Source: Aporhodopirellula rubra (GTDB lineage: Bacteria; Planctomycetota; Planctomycetia; Pirellulales; Pirellulaceae). From it: 64,000 nt of DNA. This document shows, piece by piece, positions 18,659 through 28,025 of this stretch. Made by a program: the position numbers and the translations under genes. The stretch covers positions 62,001 through 126,000 of the forward strand of contig NZ_JACHXU010000007.1 of NCBI RefSeq assembly GCF_014192335.1, read 5' to 3'. Under the pieces are notes generated by a model. That model searched no databases. It worked only from the letters and a program-made list of their open reading frames with translations, and was not told the origin of the DNA. Position 1 is the stretch's first letter. Each line of letters begins with the position of its first letter.

Positions 18659-20485
18659 TTGAATAAGCCACCGCTACCTGTTGTCGAATCATCAAACACG
18701 GCATCCGTCACTGCGCCGTTCCCAAGCACACGCAAACGTCCACGGGCGGCCCTTTTTGCACATGCCGCACGGGTGATAATGGTCGCAATCCTGCTCGGAT
18801 TGCTGCCCTCACCTCACTCTTCTAACACCACGGGAAGCGTCGATGGCGAGGGAAGTTCGCCACCGTCGATCGACGCGGTGCGAAACCTAATTCCTGATGC
18901 CACCGCGAGAGAGGAGATCGCGAACGAGAAAGGCCTTTGGGCGGTGCAACGAAGTGACAATTCGCAACCACTGTGGATAGCGAGAACCATGCCGAACGCT
19001 GCCAAGGCGTTGGGCTATCGAGGACCGACCGAGGCGATTCTCGCAATGGACTCCGATGATATTATCACTCGAGTCGATGTTCTTCAAAGCCACGACACGG
19101 ACGAACACGTTGCGGCAGTTGAAACCGACAAGGACTTCTTAGCGCAATTCATCGGGTTGTCCTGGAACGCACAGGACAGCAATGGAGACACACCCACAAT
19201 CGACGGCGTCAGCGGCGCGACCTTGACCAGTCTCGCGATGGCCGAAGGAATCTTAGCTCGCCTGGGCGCATCATCGACATCGCTATTATTCAACAAACCG
19301 CTCCGCGATAGCGAGATTGGAGACGTTTCCGATTCAGCCACGCTCACTATCTCCGACCCGGTGGCCACCATCCAGAGCCCATCGGGAGTGCTTGAATCAA
19401 TTGTCATCCGCACCGGACCGTTTTCTGATGAAGTCATTGGTTATCAGGGACCGACGGAATTGATTTTGTCATTCGATAACGAGGCGAAACTCCGAAACAT
19501 ACGAATCCGTGAATCGCTCGACAACGAACCCTACGTCACCTACGTTCGAGATGAAGACTACTTCTGGAATTCAATCCAAGGCAAAACACTGAGCGAACTT
19601 GCGTCATGGAACCCGGTGGACGAAGGCGTCGAAGGGGTCTCGGGCGCGACGATGACCAGCCTCGCGATCGCAGACTCAATACCGCAGATTGCAGCCAAGA
19701 TCGAAACATCTGGCGGACTCGAGCGATGGACTCTCCTTCCTCCATCACCCTGGTCGTGGGCGTGGGCACGGGAGTCGCTCGCCGAGACAAATTCCGACAT
19801 TCGATTCTCGACTCGCGACACCGCCGTGATCTGCTTGCTCGTCTTGCTGGGCTTGATGACTAAAATGGGATGGATGCGTCAACGCAGGTTGCGACTCGCA
19901 TGGTTGGCACTGACCGTGATTGTGATCGGTTTTTGGACCGGCAATTTGATTTCGTTGTCATTGATCATGGGTTGGGCGTCCTCGGGCATCTGTTGGACAC
20001 TCGCGATAGGACTCGTTGCGATCGCCGCAACGGCGTTAGCGTCCCCACCTTTGACGCGAGGCAATCCGTATTGCAATCATCTCTGCCCCCACGGCGCGAT
20101 CCAACAACTCGTTCGACCTTCGACCAAATCCCGTCGGCATCAAACGCTTTCACCCCGTTGGGCAAAAAGGCTTTCCGTCATCGCTCCATTGACACTCGTC
20201 GTGGCCTATCTCGTGCTGCTGTTTTGGCCGACGACGGATGTCTCCGGTGTCGAACCCTTTCACGCCTATCTGTGGCCAATGGCGGCTGCTTCGAGTGTGG
20301 TGTTGTGCGTCGTGACGCTACTTGTTTCACTACGTGTGCCGATGGCATATTGCCGGATGGGTTGCCCGACCGGTTTCCTGCTGGGCTATCTCCGTCGCAC
20401 GTCAGCGAGTCAACGGATCACCCGTTATGACGTGGGCCTCGTCTCGCTTCTCGCAGTATCACTTATCAAGGTTTGGATCTCATGA
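18659..20485 (+). CDS. NosR-like membrane protein: two FMN-binding domains plus CxxxCP membrane module
   Basis: 608 residues with a TTG start at 18659; an alternative ATG lies near 18779. After an N-terminal hydrophobic helix, two FMN-binding domains follow, each ending in the flavinylation-type motif: VSGATLTS (184-191) and VSGATMTS (327-334). The C-terminal half has about five or six transmembrane helices and two cysteine motifs, CNHLCP (472-477) and CRMGCP (565-570), as in NosR/NapH-type proteins. By analogy it moves electrons between the membrane and extracytoplasmic flavins. No classical ferredoxin CxxCxxCxxxCP motif and no nos genes or apbE are present in the window. The end overlaps the next gene by 4 bases. 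Confidence 0.85.
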   Translation: MNKPPLPVVESSNTASVTAPFPSTRKRPRAALFAHAARVIMVAILLGLLPSPHSSNTTGSVDGEGSSPPSIDAVRNLIPDATAREEIANEKGLWAVQRSDNSQPLWIARTMPNAAKALGYRGPTEAILAMDSDDIITRVDVLQSHDTDEHVAAVETDKDFLAQFIGLSWNAQDSNGDTPTIDGVSGATLTSLAMAEGILARLGASSTSLLFNKPLRDSEIGDVSDSATLTISDPVATIQSPSGVLESIVIRTGPFSDEVIGYQGPTELILSFDNEAKLRNIRIRESLDNEPYVTYVRDEDYFWNSIQGKTLSELASWNPVDEGVEGVSGATMTSLAIADSIPQIAAKIETSGGLERWTLLPPSPWSWAWARESLAETNSDIRFSTRDTAVICLLVLLGLMTKMGWMRQRRLRLAWLALTVIVIGFWTGNLISLSLIMGWASSGICWTLAIGLVAIAATALASPPLTRGNPYCNHLCPHGAIQQLVRPSTKSRRHQTLSPRWAKRLSVIAPLTLVVAYLVLLFWPTTDVSGVEPFHAYLWPMAAASSVVLCVVTLLVSLRVPMAYCRMGCPTGFLLGYLRRTSASQRITRYDVGLVSLLAVSLIKVWIS

Positions 20486-21099
20486 AAGTACTCTGTTTCA
20501 GCGACCTGCATCGCGACCAGGATGCCGCACGCGAATTGGTCAAAATGTCAGCTCAAGCGGATCTCGTCATTGGTGCCGGGGATTTCGCGAACCAACACCA
20601 AGGTCTTGCCGACACCCTCGATATTCTCAGCGACATTCAATTGCCTACTTGCTTGGTGCCAGGCAATGGAGAGACGTTTGAAGAGCTTCGTGACGCCGCC
20701 AGCGGTTGGCTTTCCGCGGTCGTGATGCATGGCGACGGCCAAACGATGAAAACGACCGCCGGCAGCATCGAGATTTGGGGCGTGGGAGGCGGGATCCCCG
20801 TGACTCCCTTTGGTGCTTGGAGTTACGATTTCGACGAAGAACGCGCCGCAGAGATGTTGGCGGATTGTCCGCTTGGTGGGATACTCGTCGTCCATTCACC
20901 CCCAATCGACACCGTCGATCACGACAGCAGCGGCCGAATCCGCGGCAGCCAGAGCATTCGCGATTGTGTCGAACGGTGCGTGCCGAAACTCGTCGTCTGC
21001 GGTCACATCCACAGCGACTGGGGCAAACAAGTGCGAGTCGGAAACTCATTGGTCGTCAACGCGGGACCTCGCGGAACGATCATTGACGTCGATGGATGA
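20482..21099 (+). CDS. Metallophosphoesterase (YfcE/calcineurin-like)
   Basis: The ATG at 20482 overlaps the previous stop in an ATGA, giving 205 residues. Dimetal motifs are visible: FSDLH at the start, GAGDF, PGNGE and CGHIHSDWG. The usual His or Cys in GN(H/C)D is Gly here (GNGE), which may alter catalysis. The substrate is unknown. Overlap with the NosR-like gene implies co-translation, but a functional link is not obvious. Confidence 0.85.
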   Translation: MKVLCFSDLHRDQDAARELVKMSAQADLVIGAGDFANQHQGLADTLDILSDIQLPTCLVPGNGETFEELRDAASGWLSAVVMHGDGQTMKTTAGSIEIWGVGGGIPVTPFGAWSYDFDEERAAEMLADCPLGGILVVHSPPIDTVDHDSSGRIRGSQSIRDCVERCVPKLVVCGHIHSDWGKQVRVGNSLVVNAGPRGTIIDVDG

Positions 21100-21131
21100 C
21101 CTCGCATCGCAACTAACTCTACAATAACACC

Positions 21132-21899
21132 ATGCTAATTCTGCTATCCCCTGCCAAAACACTCGATTTCGAGTCGCCTTCAAAAGTCAAAACGTCGACG
21201 AATCCAGAGTTCATCAAAGACAGTGTCGAGATTGCGGGGCTGATGAAACAGCAGACACCTGCGTCTCTCCGGGATCTGATGGGGATCAGCGAATCCCTCG
21301 CGGAACTCAATCACGCACGGTTCCAAGATTGGATGGCACCGCATCCCAAGGAAGGTTCCAAACAAGCGATCTTTGCCTTCCAAGGCGATGTGTACCAAGG
21401 CCTTCAAGCCGAAAAGTTGACGGCCAAACAACTCGACGTCGCTCAAGAGCAATTACGAACCCTGTCGGGGCTGTACGGAATCCTGCGCCCCCTCGATCGG
21501 ATTTTGCCGTATCGCTTGGAAATGGGAACACCACTGCCCAATTCCCACGGCAAGGACCTGTACGCGTTCTGGCGTGACCGCGTCACGGATTCCGTTGCAA
21601 AGCAGATGCAGGTCAACGGGTCCCGATTCCTGCTCAATCTGGCATCAAACGAATACTTTCGATGCGTGGACGCGAAAGCATTACCCGCCCCCGTCGTGGC
21701 CCCCGCGTTCAAAGAACTAAAAAACGGCAAGTACAAGATCATCAGCTTCTTCGCCAAAAAGGCCCGAGGCACGATGGCCGCATGGGTCATTCGCAATCGA
21801 GTCAAAACCACCACCAAACTGACTCAATTCGCCGAAGACGACTACACCTACCACCCCGACTTATCCACTGAAAAAGTCCCCGTATTCGTTAGAGGGTGA
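21132..21899 (+). CDS. yaaA: Peroxide stress protein YaaA
   Basis: 255 residues matching the YaaA/DUF328 family over its full length: MLILLSPAKTLDFESP at the start, LYGILRPLDRILPYRLEMGT in the middle, NLASNEYFRCV and FFAKKARGTMAAWVI later. In E. coli YaaA limits free iron and damage during hydrogen peroxide stress and can bind DNA. It starts 33 bases after the phosphoesterase gene, so it may belong to the same transcript. Confidence 0.95.
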   Translation: MLILLSPAKTLDFESPSKVKTSTNPEFIKDSVEIAGLMKQQTPASLRDLMGISESLAELNHARFQDWMAPHPKEGSKQAIFAFQGDVYQGLQAEKLTAKQLDVAQEQLRTLSGLYGILRPLDRILPYRLEMGTPLPNSHGKDLYAFWRDRVTDSVAKQMQVNGSRFLLNLASNEYFRCVDAKALPAPVVAPAFKELKNGKYKIISFFAKKARGTMAAWVIRNRVKTTTKLTQFAEDDYTYHPDLSTEKVPVFVRG

Positions 21900-22084
21900 T
21901 CGCCCATGCGAACTGACACTCTGCAATCAACAACGCAAGCGATGTCATTCACCTCATCAACCTTGCATTCCCTACCATGCATGCGCATCACTCGCAGTCC
22001 ACGCACGACGATGGTGTGGGATTAGTTCACCAAGGGCGAGAACGCGTCACCAATCAACCATCCATTATCTAACAGAATGATTTC

Positions 22085-22588
22085 ATGACCCAACCTACGT
22101 TTCGTGTTGATGTTTGTAAGGAACAATTTGTTTTCTCGGCGGCTCACTTTATTACGTTTGCCGGTGACATTTGTGAGCGGATTCATGGGCATAATTATGG
22201 CGTTCGTGTAAGTGTCGAAGGCCCGCTCGATGAGAACCGGTATGTCGTGGATTTCATTGCACTTCGCGACGCTGTGCTCGTGCAAACCCAAGCGTTGGAT
22301 CATCATGTAATCTTGCCACGTGATCATCGCGAAATTCTGGTGTCACAGGACGATAAGGAGACGACGGTTCGGTTTCGCGAACGCCGATGGGTTTTCCCCA
22401 ACGAGGACGCGATCATCATGCCCGTGGTGAACACGACCGCCGAAGAGATCGCTCGCGTGATCGCGGAGCGAGTGCGGGAACAAACCATGGAACAGTTCGG
22501 TCACGCACTGTCGTTCATCGAAGTTGCGGTCGACGAAAATTGCGGGCAATGGGGAGTTTGCCGATTGCCTTGGAAACTCAGCGAGTAG
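22085..22588 (+). CDS. 6-pyruvoyl-tetrahydropterin synthase / 6-carboxytetrahydropterin synthase homologue
   Basis: 167 residues of the PTPS/QueD T-fold. Zinc ligands are His21 (FSAAH), His34 and His36 (HGH); the catalytic Cys30 precedes them (ICERIHGH). The LDHHVIL segment holds the catalytic Asp/His pair. An insertion of roughly 30 residues (about 85-115) between LDHH and the NTTAEEIA helix makes it longer than QueD of E. coli, as in the planctomycete/methylotroph PTPS homologues. It could act in queuosine or pterin synthesis; no other queuosine gene is in the window. Confidence 0.85.
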   Translation: MTQPTFRVDVCKEQFVFSAAHFITFAGDICERIHGHNYGVRVSVEGPLDENRYVVDFIALRDAVLVQTQALDHHVILPRDHREILVSQDDKETTVRFRERRWVFPNEDAIIMPVVNTTAEEIARVIAERVREQTMEQFGHALSFIEVAVDENCGQWGVCRLPWKLSE

Positions 22589-22713
22589 ATGTATGACGAT
22601 CGGTGCGGCAGGTTGCCAACGCAGTTTCGACAAATACGCAGGTCCGGTTTTGATCAGACCTCATCGTTTTGCCGGGCAGTAACAGGTGGTCCCGGATAAC
22701 AGCGTCGCCACTC

Positions 22714-24327
22714 TCAGGAACTGACCAACCCGATGGCCAGCCGCTCGGATTCGGGAACGATCCGATTGAACAGCTGCGCCGCGGCGGGTTTATCGACCGA
22801 GAGTTCGCTCAACTTATCGGCGATTTGCGTTTTCAGTCGGGAGGCTTCTCGCGTGTTGTTGGTCGCCATGGCGATTGCATGCCGATGAACCATCGCAAGA
22901 ATCAGATACAGACGGTCAACTGAAGACGAACCTTCGAGTTCGTTTAGCAACCGAGTCGCATCGTCATATTCCTGTTGCTCGATTAACAATCTCGCCAACT
23001 GCAACGTCGCTTTCTCGTGATAGTCCTCCTGAGGCGATCCCGGTTCGGCGGGATATTCCAAGACCGCACGCCACGCCGGCACGTCGTTGCGTGTCAGTGC
23101 GGTCAGGTATTGATGCTCGATCGTTTTCGCGGTCGCGACCATCGGGCCTCGCAATTCTCTGCTCAACGAATCAGGACGTGACGCGCGAGCGGCGACCCAA
23201 CCCGCAACTCCGAAAACCATCGTCGACAGAACAATCGCCATTCGATACGCCATTGATCGACGATTGCGGCGACGCTCAGAGGCGCGTGCGAGATCTGTCG
23301 CACGCTGCAACTGCAACGTCGCCGAACTGACACCGATGTCGGGCGTCGTGAGGCTCAACTCGGCTTTGATCTTTTTCTTACCACTCGCCGCACTGCCGGA
23401 CGTTGCACCGGATGGTTGATGACTGAGTCCTGATGAAACTGCGGTCTCCGAAACGACAGTCCGCGACGAACCGGACGCATTGGTCGCAGGTGCGTGGGCG
23501 TCGATAGCTTCCAACAGGGCTTCGGCGGATTCAAAGCGAGCATCAGGAGACTTCTGCAAGCAGCGCATCACGAGCGAAACCAGCCACGCCGGTAAATCAG
23601 CACTGCCCCGGACATGATCCATCGGTCGCGGCATGTCGTGCAAGTGCTTAATCGCAAGCGCGAGCGGTTCGTCTGCTTCATAAGGCGGCGAACCGGTTAG
23701 AAGGTGATACATGGTCACACCGAGCGAATACAAATCGCTGCGAGCATCGACCGTCTGCCCTTGGATCTGCTCGGGGCTCATGTAGCGAGGCGTCCCCAGC
23801 GTTAACCCCGCCCGCGTGAGGTTGGCCGTGCTCGAGTCGACCTGCGTCAGCATGCGGGCCAATCCGAAATCGGTCACTTTAATCGTGTTCAGGTTCCCTC
23901 GCATGATGTTCTCCGGTTTGATATCCCGGTGAGTCACACCACTTTGATGAGCGAGTTCGAGAGCACTGGCTACACTTCGCAGCACTTCAACCGCTTGCTC
24001 AGCGCTGAACGGCCCCTCTCGGTCGAGTGCCTGTTTAAGATTGATCCCGTCAACTAACTCCTGCGAGATGTAATGCACATCGTCGACTTCGCCGAACTCA
24101 TAAATCTGAACGATCGACGGATGGTTGAGCCGCGCCGCCGCTTGCGCTTCCCGTCGGAATCGCTTGAGATGATCATCATCGTTTTGCGTCACCGATTTGA
24201 GTACTTTAAGCGCCACATCGCGCTGCAGCGTTAACTGCCGCGCTGCATACACATCGGCCATGCCGCCGCTGCCCAGACGACGGAGCACTTGATAATCACC
24301 AATCCGACAACCAATCAAATCACTCAT
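22714..24327 (-). CDS. Membrane Ser/Thr protein kinase
   Basis: 537 residues. The kinase domain (12-275) has intact motifs: LGSGGMADVY, VALK (K41), HRDIKPEN (133-140), DFG (153-155), GTPRYMSPEQ. A Ser/Thr/Gly-rich linker (280-320) precedes a transmembrane helix at about 360-380. The C-terminal 150 residues are helical, perhaps TPR-like (LLIEQQEYDDATRLLNELEG). Last gene of the hemB operon; its ATG overlaps the larE stop by 4 bases. Confidence 0.92.
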   Translation of the reverse strand: MSDLIGCRIGDYQVLRRLGSGGMADVYAARQLTLQRDVALKVLKSVTQNDDDHLKRFRREAQAAARLNHPSIVQIYEFGEVDDVHYISQELVDGINLKQALDREGPFSAEQAVEVLRSVASALELAHQSGVTHRDIKPENIMRGNLNTIKVTDFGLARMLTQVDSSTANLTRAGLTLGTPRYMSPEQIQGQTVDARSDLYSLGVTMYHLLTGSPPYEADEPLALAIKHLHDMPRPMDHVRGSADLPAWLVSLVMRCLQKSPDARFESAEALLEAIDAHAPATNASGSSRTVVSETAVSSGLSHQPSGATSGSAASGKKKIKAELSLTTPDIGVSSATLQLQRATDLARASERRRNRRSMAYRMAIVLSTMVFGVAGWVAARASRPDSLSRELRGPMVATAKTIEHQYLTALTRNDVPAWRAVLEYPAEPGSPQEDYHEKATLQLARLLIEQQEYDDATRLLNELEGSSSVDRLYLILAMVHRHAIAMATNNTREASRLKTQIADKLSELSVDKPAAAQLFNRIVPESERLAIGLVSS

Positions 24328-25181
24328 TCGGGCGTCACCGATAGCGTAACCAAACCTTCATTCAGGCTTCCACTGCGGAGCCCTCGCAAGTCCAACGTGA
24401 CATTCGAAAATCCCATCGTGGCAAATTCTTCCGTCAATGATTCACTTTGTTGCAGTTCGATGATCCGTGAAAACTGCTCCGGCGGAACTTCGATCCTCGC
24501 CAGTTCGCCGGCGTGCAACCGAACTCGTAGATCGCCAATTCCGTGAGCACGCAGCCAGGATTCGGCAGCGTCAATACGTGCCAATCGCTCCGGCGTGACC
24601 TCCACACCGTACGCGATCCGACTCGACAGACACGGCGATGCGGGTAAGTCTGCGTTACTCAGCCCGAACGATAACGCGATCGCGCGAACCGTTTGCTTGT
24701 CGATCCCGAGATCCGCCAGCGGAGTCTGCACGGACGCGTCATTGCCCGCTCGAATGCCAGGCCGATGATCACCAAGGTCGTCGGCATTGGTGCCCGACAG
24801 AATCACCGCGTTTCGCTGCCGAGCGATCGGCTGAAGGAATTCGTAGAGCGTCTGTTTGCAATAGAAACATCGATCGGAATGGTTTCGCACATAACCCGGA
24901 CGATCGATTTCGTCCGTCTCGACAAACTGATGTTCGATACCAATTTCGGATGCAACCCTGCGTGAAAGCTCGGCTTGCCAACTCGCCAGCGAAGGCGAGC
25001 GAGCGGTGACCGCGATGCAGGCCCCCGAACGATCACGGTCAACCGCAGCAAGGGCCGCGGCCGCCACCACGCTACTATCGACGCCACCGGAAAACGCGAC
25101 CACGAGATTATCAAAGCTTCCGATCCGTTGGAGCAGTTTCGCTTTGATCGACTCGAGCGATGATGAAACGTGGACACTCAT
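24324..25181 (-). CDS. larE: LarE-type sulfur transferase (PP-loop ATPase)
   Basis: LarE activates and sulfurates a pyridinium precursor to build the nickel-pincer cofactor of lactate racemase. The 285-residue protein has the PP-loop SGGVDSS (31-37), and cysteines at 105 and 108 (RCFYCK) and 184 (ASPCLSSRI). The three cysteines fit LarE forms that hold an iron-sulfur cluster, rather than the single-Cys sacrificial form; that is inference. No larA, larB or larC lies in the window. It overlaps its neighbours by 4 bases on both sides. Confidence 0.88.
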   Translation of the reverse strand: MSVHVSSSLESIKAKLLQRIGSFDNLVVAFSGGVDSSVVAAAALAAVDRDRSGACIAVTARSPSLASWQAELSRRVASEIGIEHQFVETDEIDRPGYVRNHSDRCFYCKQTLYEFLQPIARQRNAVILSGTNADDLGDHRPGIRAGNDASVQTPLADLGIDKQTVRAIALSFGLSNADLPASPCLSSRIAYGVEVTPERLARIDAAESWLRAHGIGDLRVRLHAGELARIEVPPEQFSRIIELQQSESLTEEFATMGFSNVTLDLRGLRSGSLNEGLVTLSVTPE

Positions 25182-26221
25182 TCCGTGATCACCACCGAGT
25201 CGTGTGCGGATGGCTCGTGAGTGGCAGGCATCTGCATCTCGCAGATTCTCAACGCATCCGTTGCCAGAACCGGATCCAAAGTCGGTGGAACGGCGCCACC
25301 GGCAACAACACGTGCCGCCGAATCCACCTCCGCTACAAACGCATCGATCGGATCGCCACCGGCAAGGTCTGGCCGTTCGATTCGACCGTCGTTATGCAAC
25401 ACCGTCAACGGAATCGTGTCCGACGAGCCATCTGAATATGCCGCGAACTCGAAACGCAAAGTCGCGTTTTCAAACGACACTTCATATCCATGCGTGAACG
25501 GCCGGGCAGACGAATCAATCACCCCACCGGCAACCGAAACGACGCGTCCTTCATAGTTCAAGACCGTTTCATAACGTTTGGGAACCCCTTCGATCAAATG
25601 CGAAACCGTGTGAGCCCCCGCAGGCATCCCAAACAACATTCGGATCAAGTGAGCATCATGAACCTGCAAGTCCAAAAGCGGTCCGCCGACTCGTGATCGG
25701 TCATAAAAGTCGGGCACCCAATCGGGAGGCCCGATCGTGCGTTGGAAACGACCACTGAGTATCTTCCCATATCGCTGGTTCTCGTTCGCTTCGGCGAGAA
25801 AGGTGAACTCGGGCATGAAAGGAAGAATATGGCCAACCATCAACTGCCCGGGCTCTGCCATCGCGGTCAAACGTTCCGCATCGTCAGCGGAGAGAGCGAG
25901 AGGTTTTTCACAGAGAACCTTCTTGCCCGCGGCGAGCGACCGGCTGACCGTTTCGACGTGCAAATGCGGTGGCAAACAAATATCGATCAGATCGATGGAG
26001 TCGTCGGCGAGCAACCCATCGAGGTCCTCGCAAACGATCATCTCGGAGACATCAATCTGCTCACTCAGTGGCCCGAAGTTACCCTGGATGCCACACCAAT
26101 CCCCAGCTCGTTTTGCGGAACTACGGCTAGCGAATCCAACCATCTCGGCGACCTCGCTGCGGCGATATGCCAGCGAATGAATCCACCCCATAAAACCGAC
26201 ACCGAGGATCGCAGCACGCAT
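25178..26221 (-). CDS. Gfo/Idh/MocA family NAD(P)-dependent oxidoreductase
   Basis: The start at 26221 (MRAAILGVGFMG) gives 347 residues and places the Rossmann dinucleotide motif GVGFMG at the N-terminus. The typical CEKPLAL motif follows near residue 92-98, with the nucleotide-binding DICLPPHLH before it. The C-terminal part is the usual alpha/beta domain (GPPDWVPDFYDRSRVGGPLLDLQVHDAHLIR), which contains the catalytic-region His pair. The sugar or polyol substrate is unknown. Two bases separate it from the upstream methyltransferase; it overlaps larE by 4 bases. Confidence 0.9.
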   Translation of the reverse strand: MRAAILGVGFMGWIHSLAYRRSEVAEMVGFASRSSAKRAGDWCGIQGNFGPLSEQIDVSEMIVCEDLDGLLADDSIDLIDICLPPHLHVETVSRSLAAGKKVLCEKPLALSADDAERLTAMAEPGQLMVGHILPFMPEFTFLAEANENQRYGKILSGRFQRTIGPPDWVPDFYDRSRVGGPLLDLQVHDAHLIRMLFGMPAGAHTVSHLIEGVPKRYETVLNYEGRVVSVAGGVIDSSARPFTHGYEVSFENATLRFEFAAYSDGSSDTIPLTVLHNDGRIERPDLAGGDPIDAFVAEVDSAARVVAGGAVPPTLDPVLATDALRICEMQMPATHEPSAHDSVVITE

Positions 26222-26223
26222 GA

Positions 26224-26919
26224 TTAGGCTCTCCGGGTCAAACGCATGATTCGGATTGGATGTTCGGGATCGTCCTCGAGCACAACCGACTCCTCGTGAT
26301 AATCCCATGCAGGATAATCCGCGATCCATTCGCGGAATTCATTGCCGATGACTCGGTTAGGGTCGCTCAGGAGAAGCTGCCCGCCATCGGCCAAATGCTC
26401 CTCCGCAGAGGCCAGGAGCGCCGGCCATAGTTCACGCAGGTAAGTGACATCACTGCCGAGAATGAAAGGGAATTTTTCGCCTTCCAATTTATCTTCACCG
26501 AGACGGAACACACGCACGTTCGCTTTCAAACCCAAACGTGACAAACTCAAACGAACCAGGTGCAGCGGATCGGCGACCCCGTCGGTCATCGTGACTTCGG
26601 CGCCGCGCAAGATCGCCGCGATCCCGGCATGCCCGGTTCCACAGCCGACTTCGAGCACCCGCTTGCCATGGATATCGACACGATCGAGGAAACGATCGAG
26701 CCCCGAGGCGGCTCGCCACGTCGTCGCCCAAAAGGGGTCAATCACACCTTCTTCGCCTTCGTCTTGTCGTCGACAGGCATCAAGCAACATCCCGTCGGGG
26801 TCGGACGCGGCAGCGAGTGGACGCACACGACCGGCAATCAGCGTATCTTCCCAGTGCCAGGGAAACGCCAAGGGTGAATGGGTGTCAGGAGTGGATTCGC
26901 CGGATGCGTTTGAAGTCAT
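26224..26919 (-). CDS. Class I SAM methyltransferase (METTL21/ETFB-KMT-like)
   Basis: 231 residues. SAM motif I VLEVGCGTGHAG lies near residue 88-99 and the acidic strand end MTDG follows. The segment LGSDVTYLRELWPALL replaces the (D/N)PP(Y/F) motif, as in protein-lysine methyltransferases of family 16 (DVTY corresponds to their DxxY). The substrate is unknown. It overlaps hemB by 4 bases. Confidence 0.82.
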   Translation of the reverse strand: MTSNASGESTPDTHSPLAFPWHWEDTLIAGRVRPLAAASDPDGMLLDACRRQDEGEEGVIDPFWATTWRAASGLDRFLDRVDIHGKRVLEVGCGTGHAGIAAILRGAEVTMTDGVADPLHLVRLSLSRLGLKANVRVFRLGEDKLEGEKFPFILGSDVTYLRELWPALLASAEEHLADGGQLLLSDPNRVIGNEFREWIADYPAWDYHEESVVLEDDPEHPIRIMRLTRRA

Positions 26920-27917
26920 TGCAATTTCTCTGCTGCGGTGTCGGCGAAGTATGTGAGAATGCCGTCGGCACCGGCGCGTTTGAATGCCAACAAGCTTTCC
27001 ATCATGACGGCGTCACGGTCGAGCCATCCGGCATCCGCGGCAGCCCGTAACATCGCGTACTCACCGCTGACCTGATACGCGTAGGTAGGCACACCGAATG
27101 ACTGCTTTACGCGAGCGACCACATCCAAATAGGGCATCCCTGGTTTGACCATGACGCAGTCGGCGCCTTCGGCCAAATCCAATGCCACCTCATGGATCGC
27201 CTCATCCGATTGCGAAGGAGACTGTTGATACGTTTTCTTATCCGCGGCACCGAGACTGGCAGCCGACCCCACCGCGTCGCGAAAGGGTCCGTAGAATGCG
27301 CTGGCGTACTTTGCTGCGTACGACATGATCTGGACTTCCTCATAGCCGGACGCGTCGAGGGCTTCGCGAATCCGACCAATCCGCCCATCCATCATGTCGC
27401 TCGGGGCAATGATGTCGCAGCCCGCGCCAGCCTGCACGACGCTTTGTTGACACAGCATCTCGACCGTTTCGTCGTTGATGACGCGTCCATCGCGAACCAA
27501 TCCGTCTTGACCGTGGCTGCTATACGGATCCAGCGCGACATCGAGAATCACGCCTAGCGCGTCGCCGACGGCGGATTTGATTTCCCGCGTCACTCGACAA
27601 ACCAGGTTGTTGACGTTGATCGCTTCGCGGGCGTCTTCCGTTTTCAGCTTCGGATCCGTCGCGGGGAACAACGCGATCGCCGGAATCCCCAAATCAACGG
27701 CACGCCGAACCGCATCGAGTGTTTGCCGCACATCCAATCGCGAAACGCCCGGCAAACTCTTGATCGGCTGAGCCCCCTGTCCGTCATGAACGAATAAAGG
27801 CCAAATGAGATCGTCAACACTGAGGGAGTTTTCGCGGGTCAGTCGGCGAGCCCAATCATGGGCCCGCACGCGACGCATGCGGGTGGCAGGAAACGGTGCG
27901 CGGGCGGGGTAGGGCAC
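26916..27917 (-). CDS. hemB: Delta-aminolevulinic acid dehydratase (porphobilinogen synthase)
   Basis: Condenses two 5-aminolevulinate molecules to porphobilinogen in haem and tetrapyrrole synthesis. 333 residues from a GTG at 27917; an ATG at 27878 (MRRVRAHDW) would be closer to the family start. Schiff-base lysines are K203 (SYAAKYAS) and K258 (VMVKPGMPY). The metal-site segment is DVALDPYSSHGQDG, with Asp replacing the Cys ligands of zinc enzymes, so this is a Mg/K-type HemB. First gene of a tightly packed operon with a methyltransferase, oxidoreductase, larE and kinase. Confidence 0.95.
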   Translation of the reverse strand: MPYPARAPFPATRMRRVRAHDWARRLTRENSLSVDDLIWPLFVHDGQGAQPIKSLPGVSRLDVRQTLDAVRRAVDLGIPAIALFPATDPKLKTEDAREAINVNNLVCRVTREIKSAVGDALGVILDVALDPYSSHGQDGLVRDGRVINDETVEMLCQQSVVQAGAGCDIIAPSDMMDGRIGRIREALDASGYEEVQIMSYAAKYASAFYGPFRDAVGSAASLGAADKKTYQQSPSQSDEAIHEVALDLAEGADCVMVKPGMPYLDVVARVKQSFGVPTYAYQVSGEYAMLRAAADAGWLDRDAVMMESLLAFKRAGADGILTYFADTAAEKLQ

Positions 27918-28025
27918 GGATTCAACAAATCACAAAAGGGGGTAGAAACGCTGTCCGCCACGTACGACAAAACAGCATCACACAAAAGGAAGAGCATACC
28001 CCGAGTCGTCAATTAACGACACACC

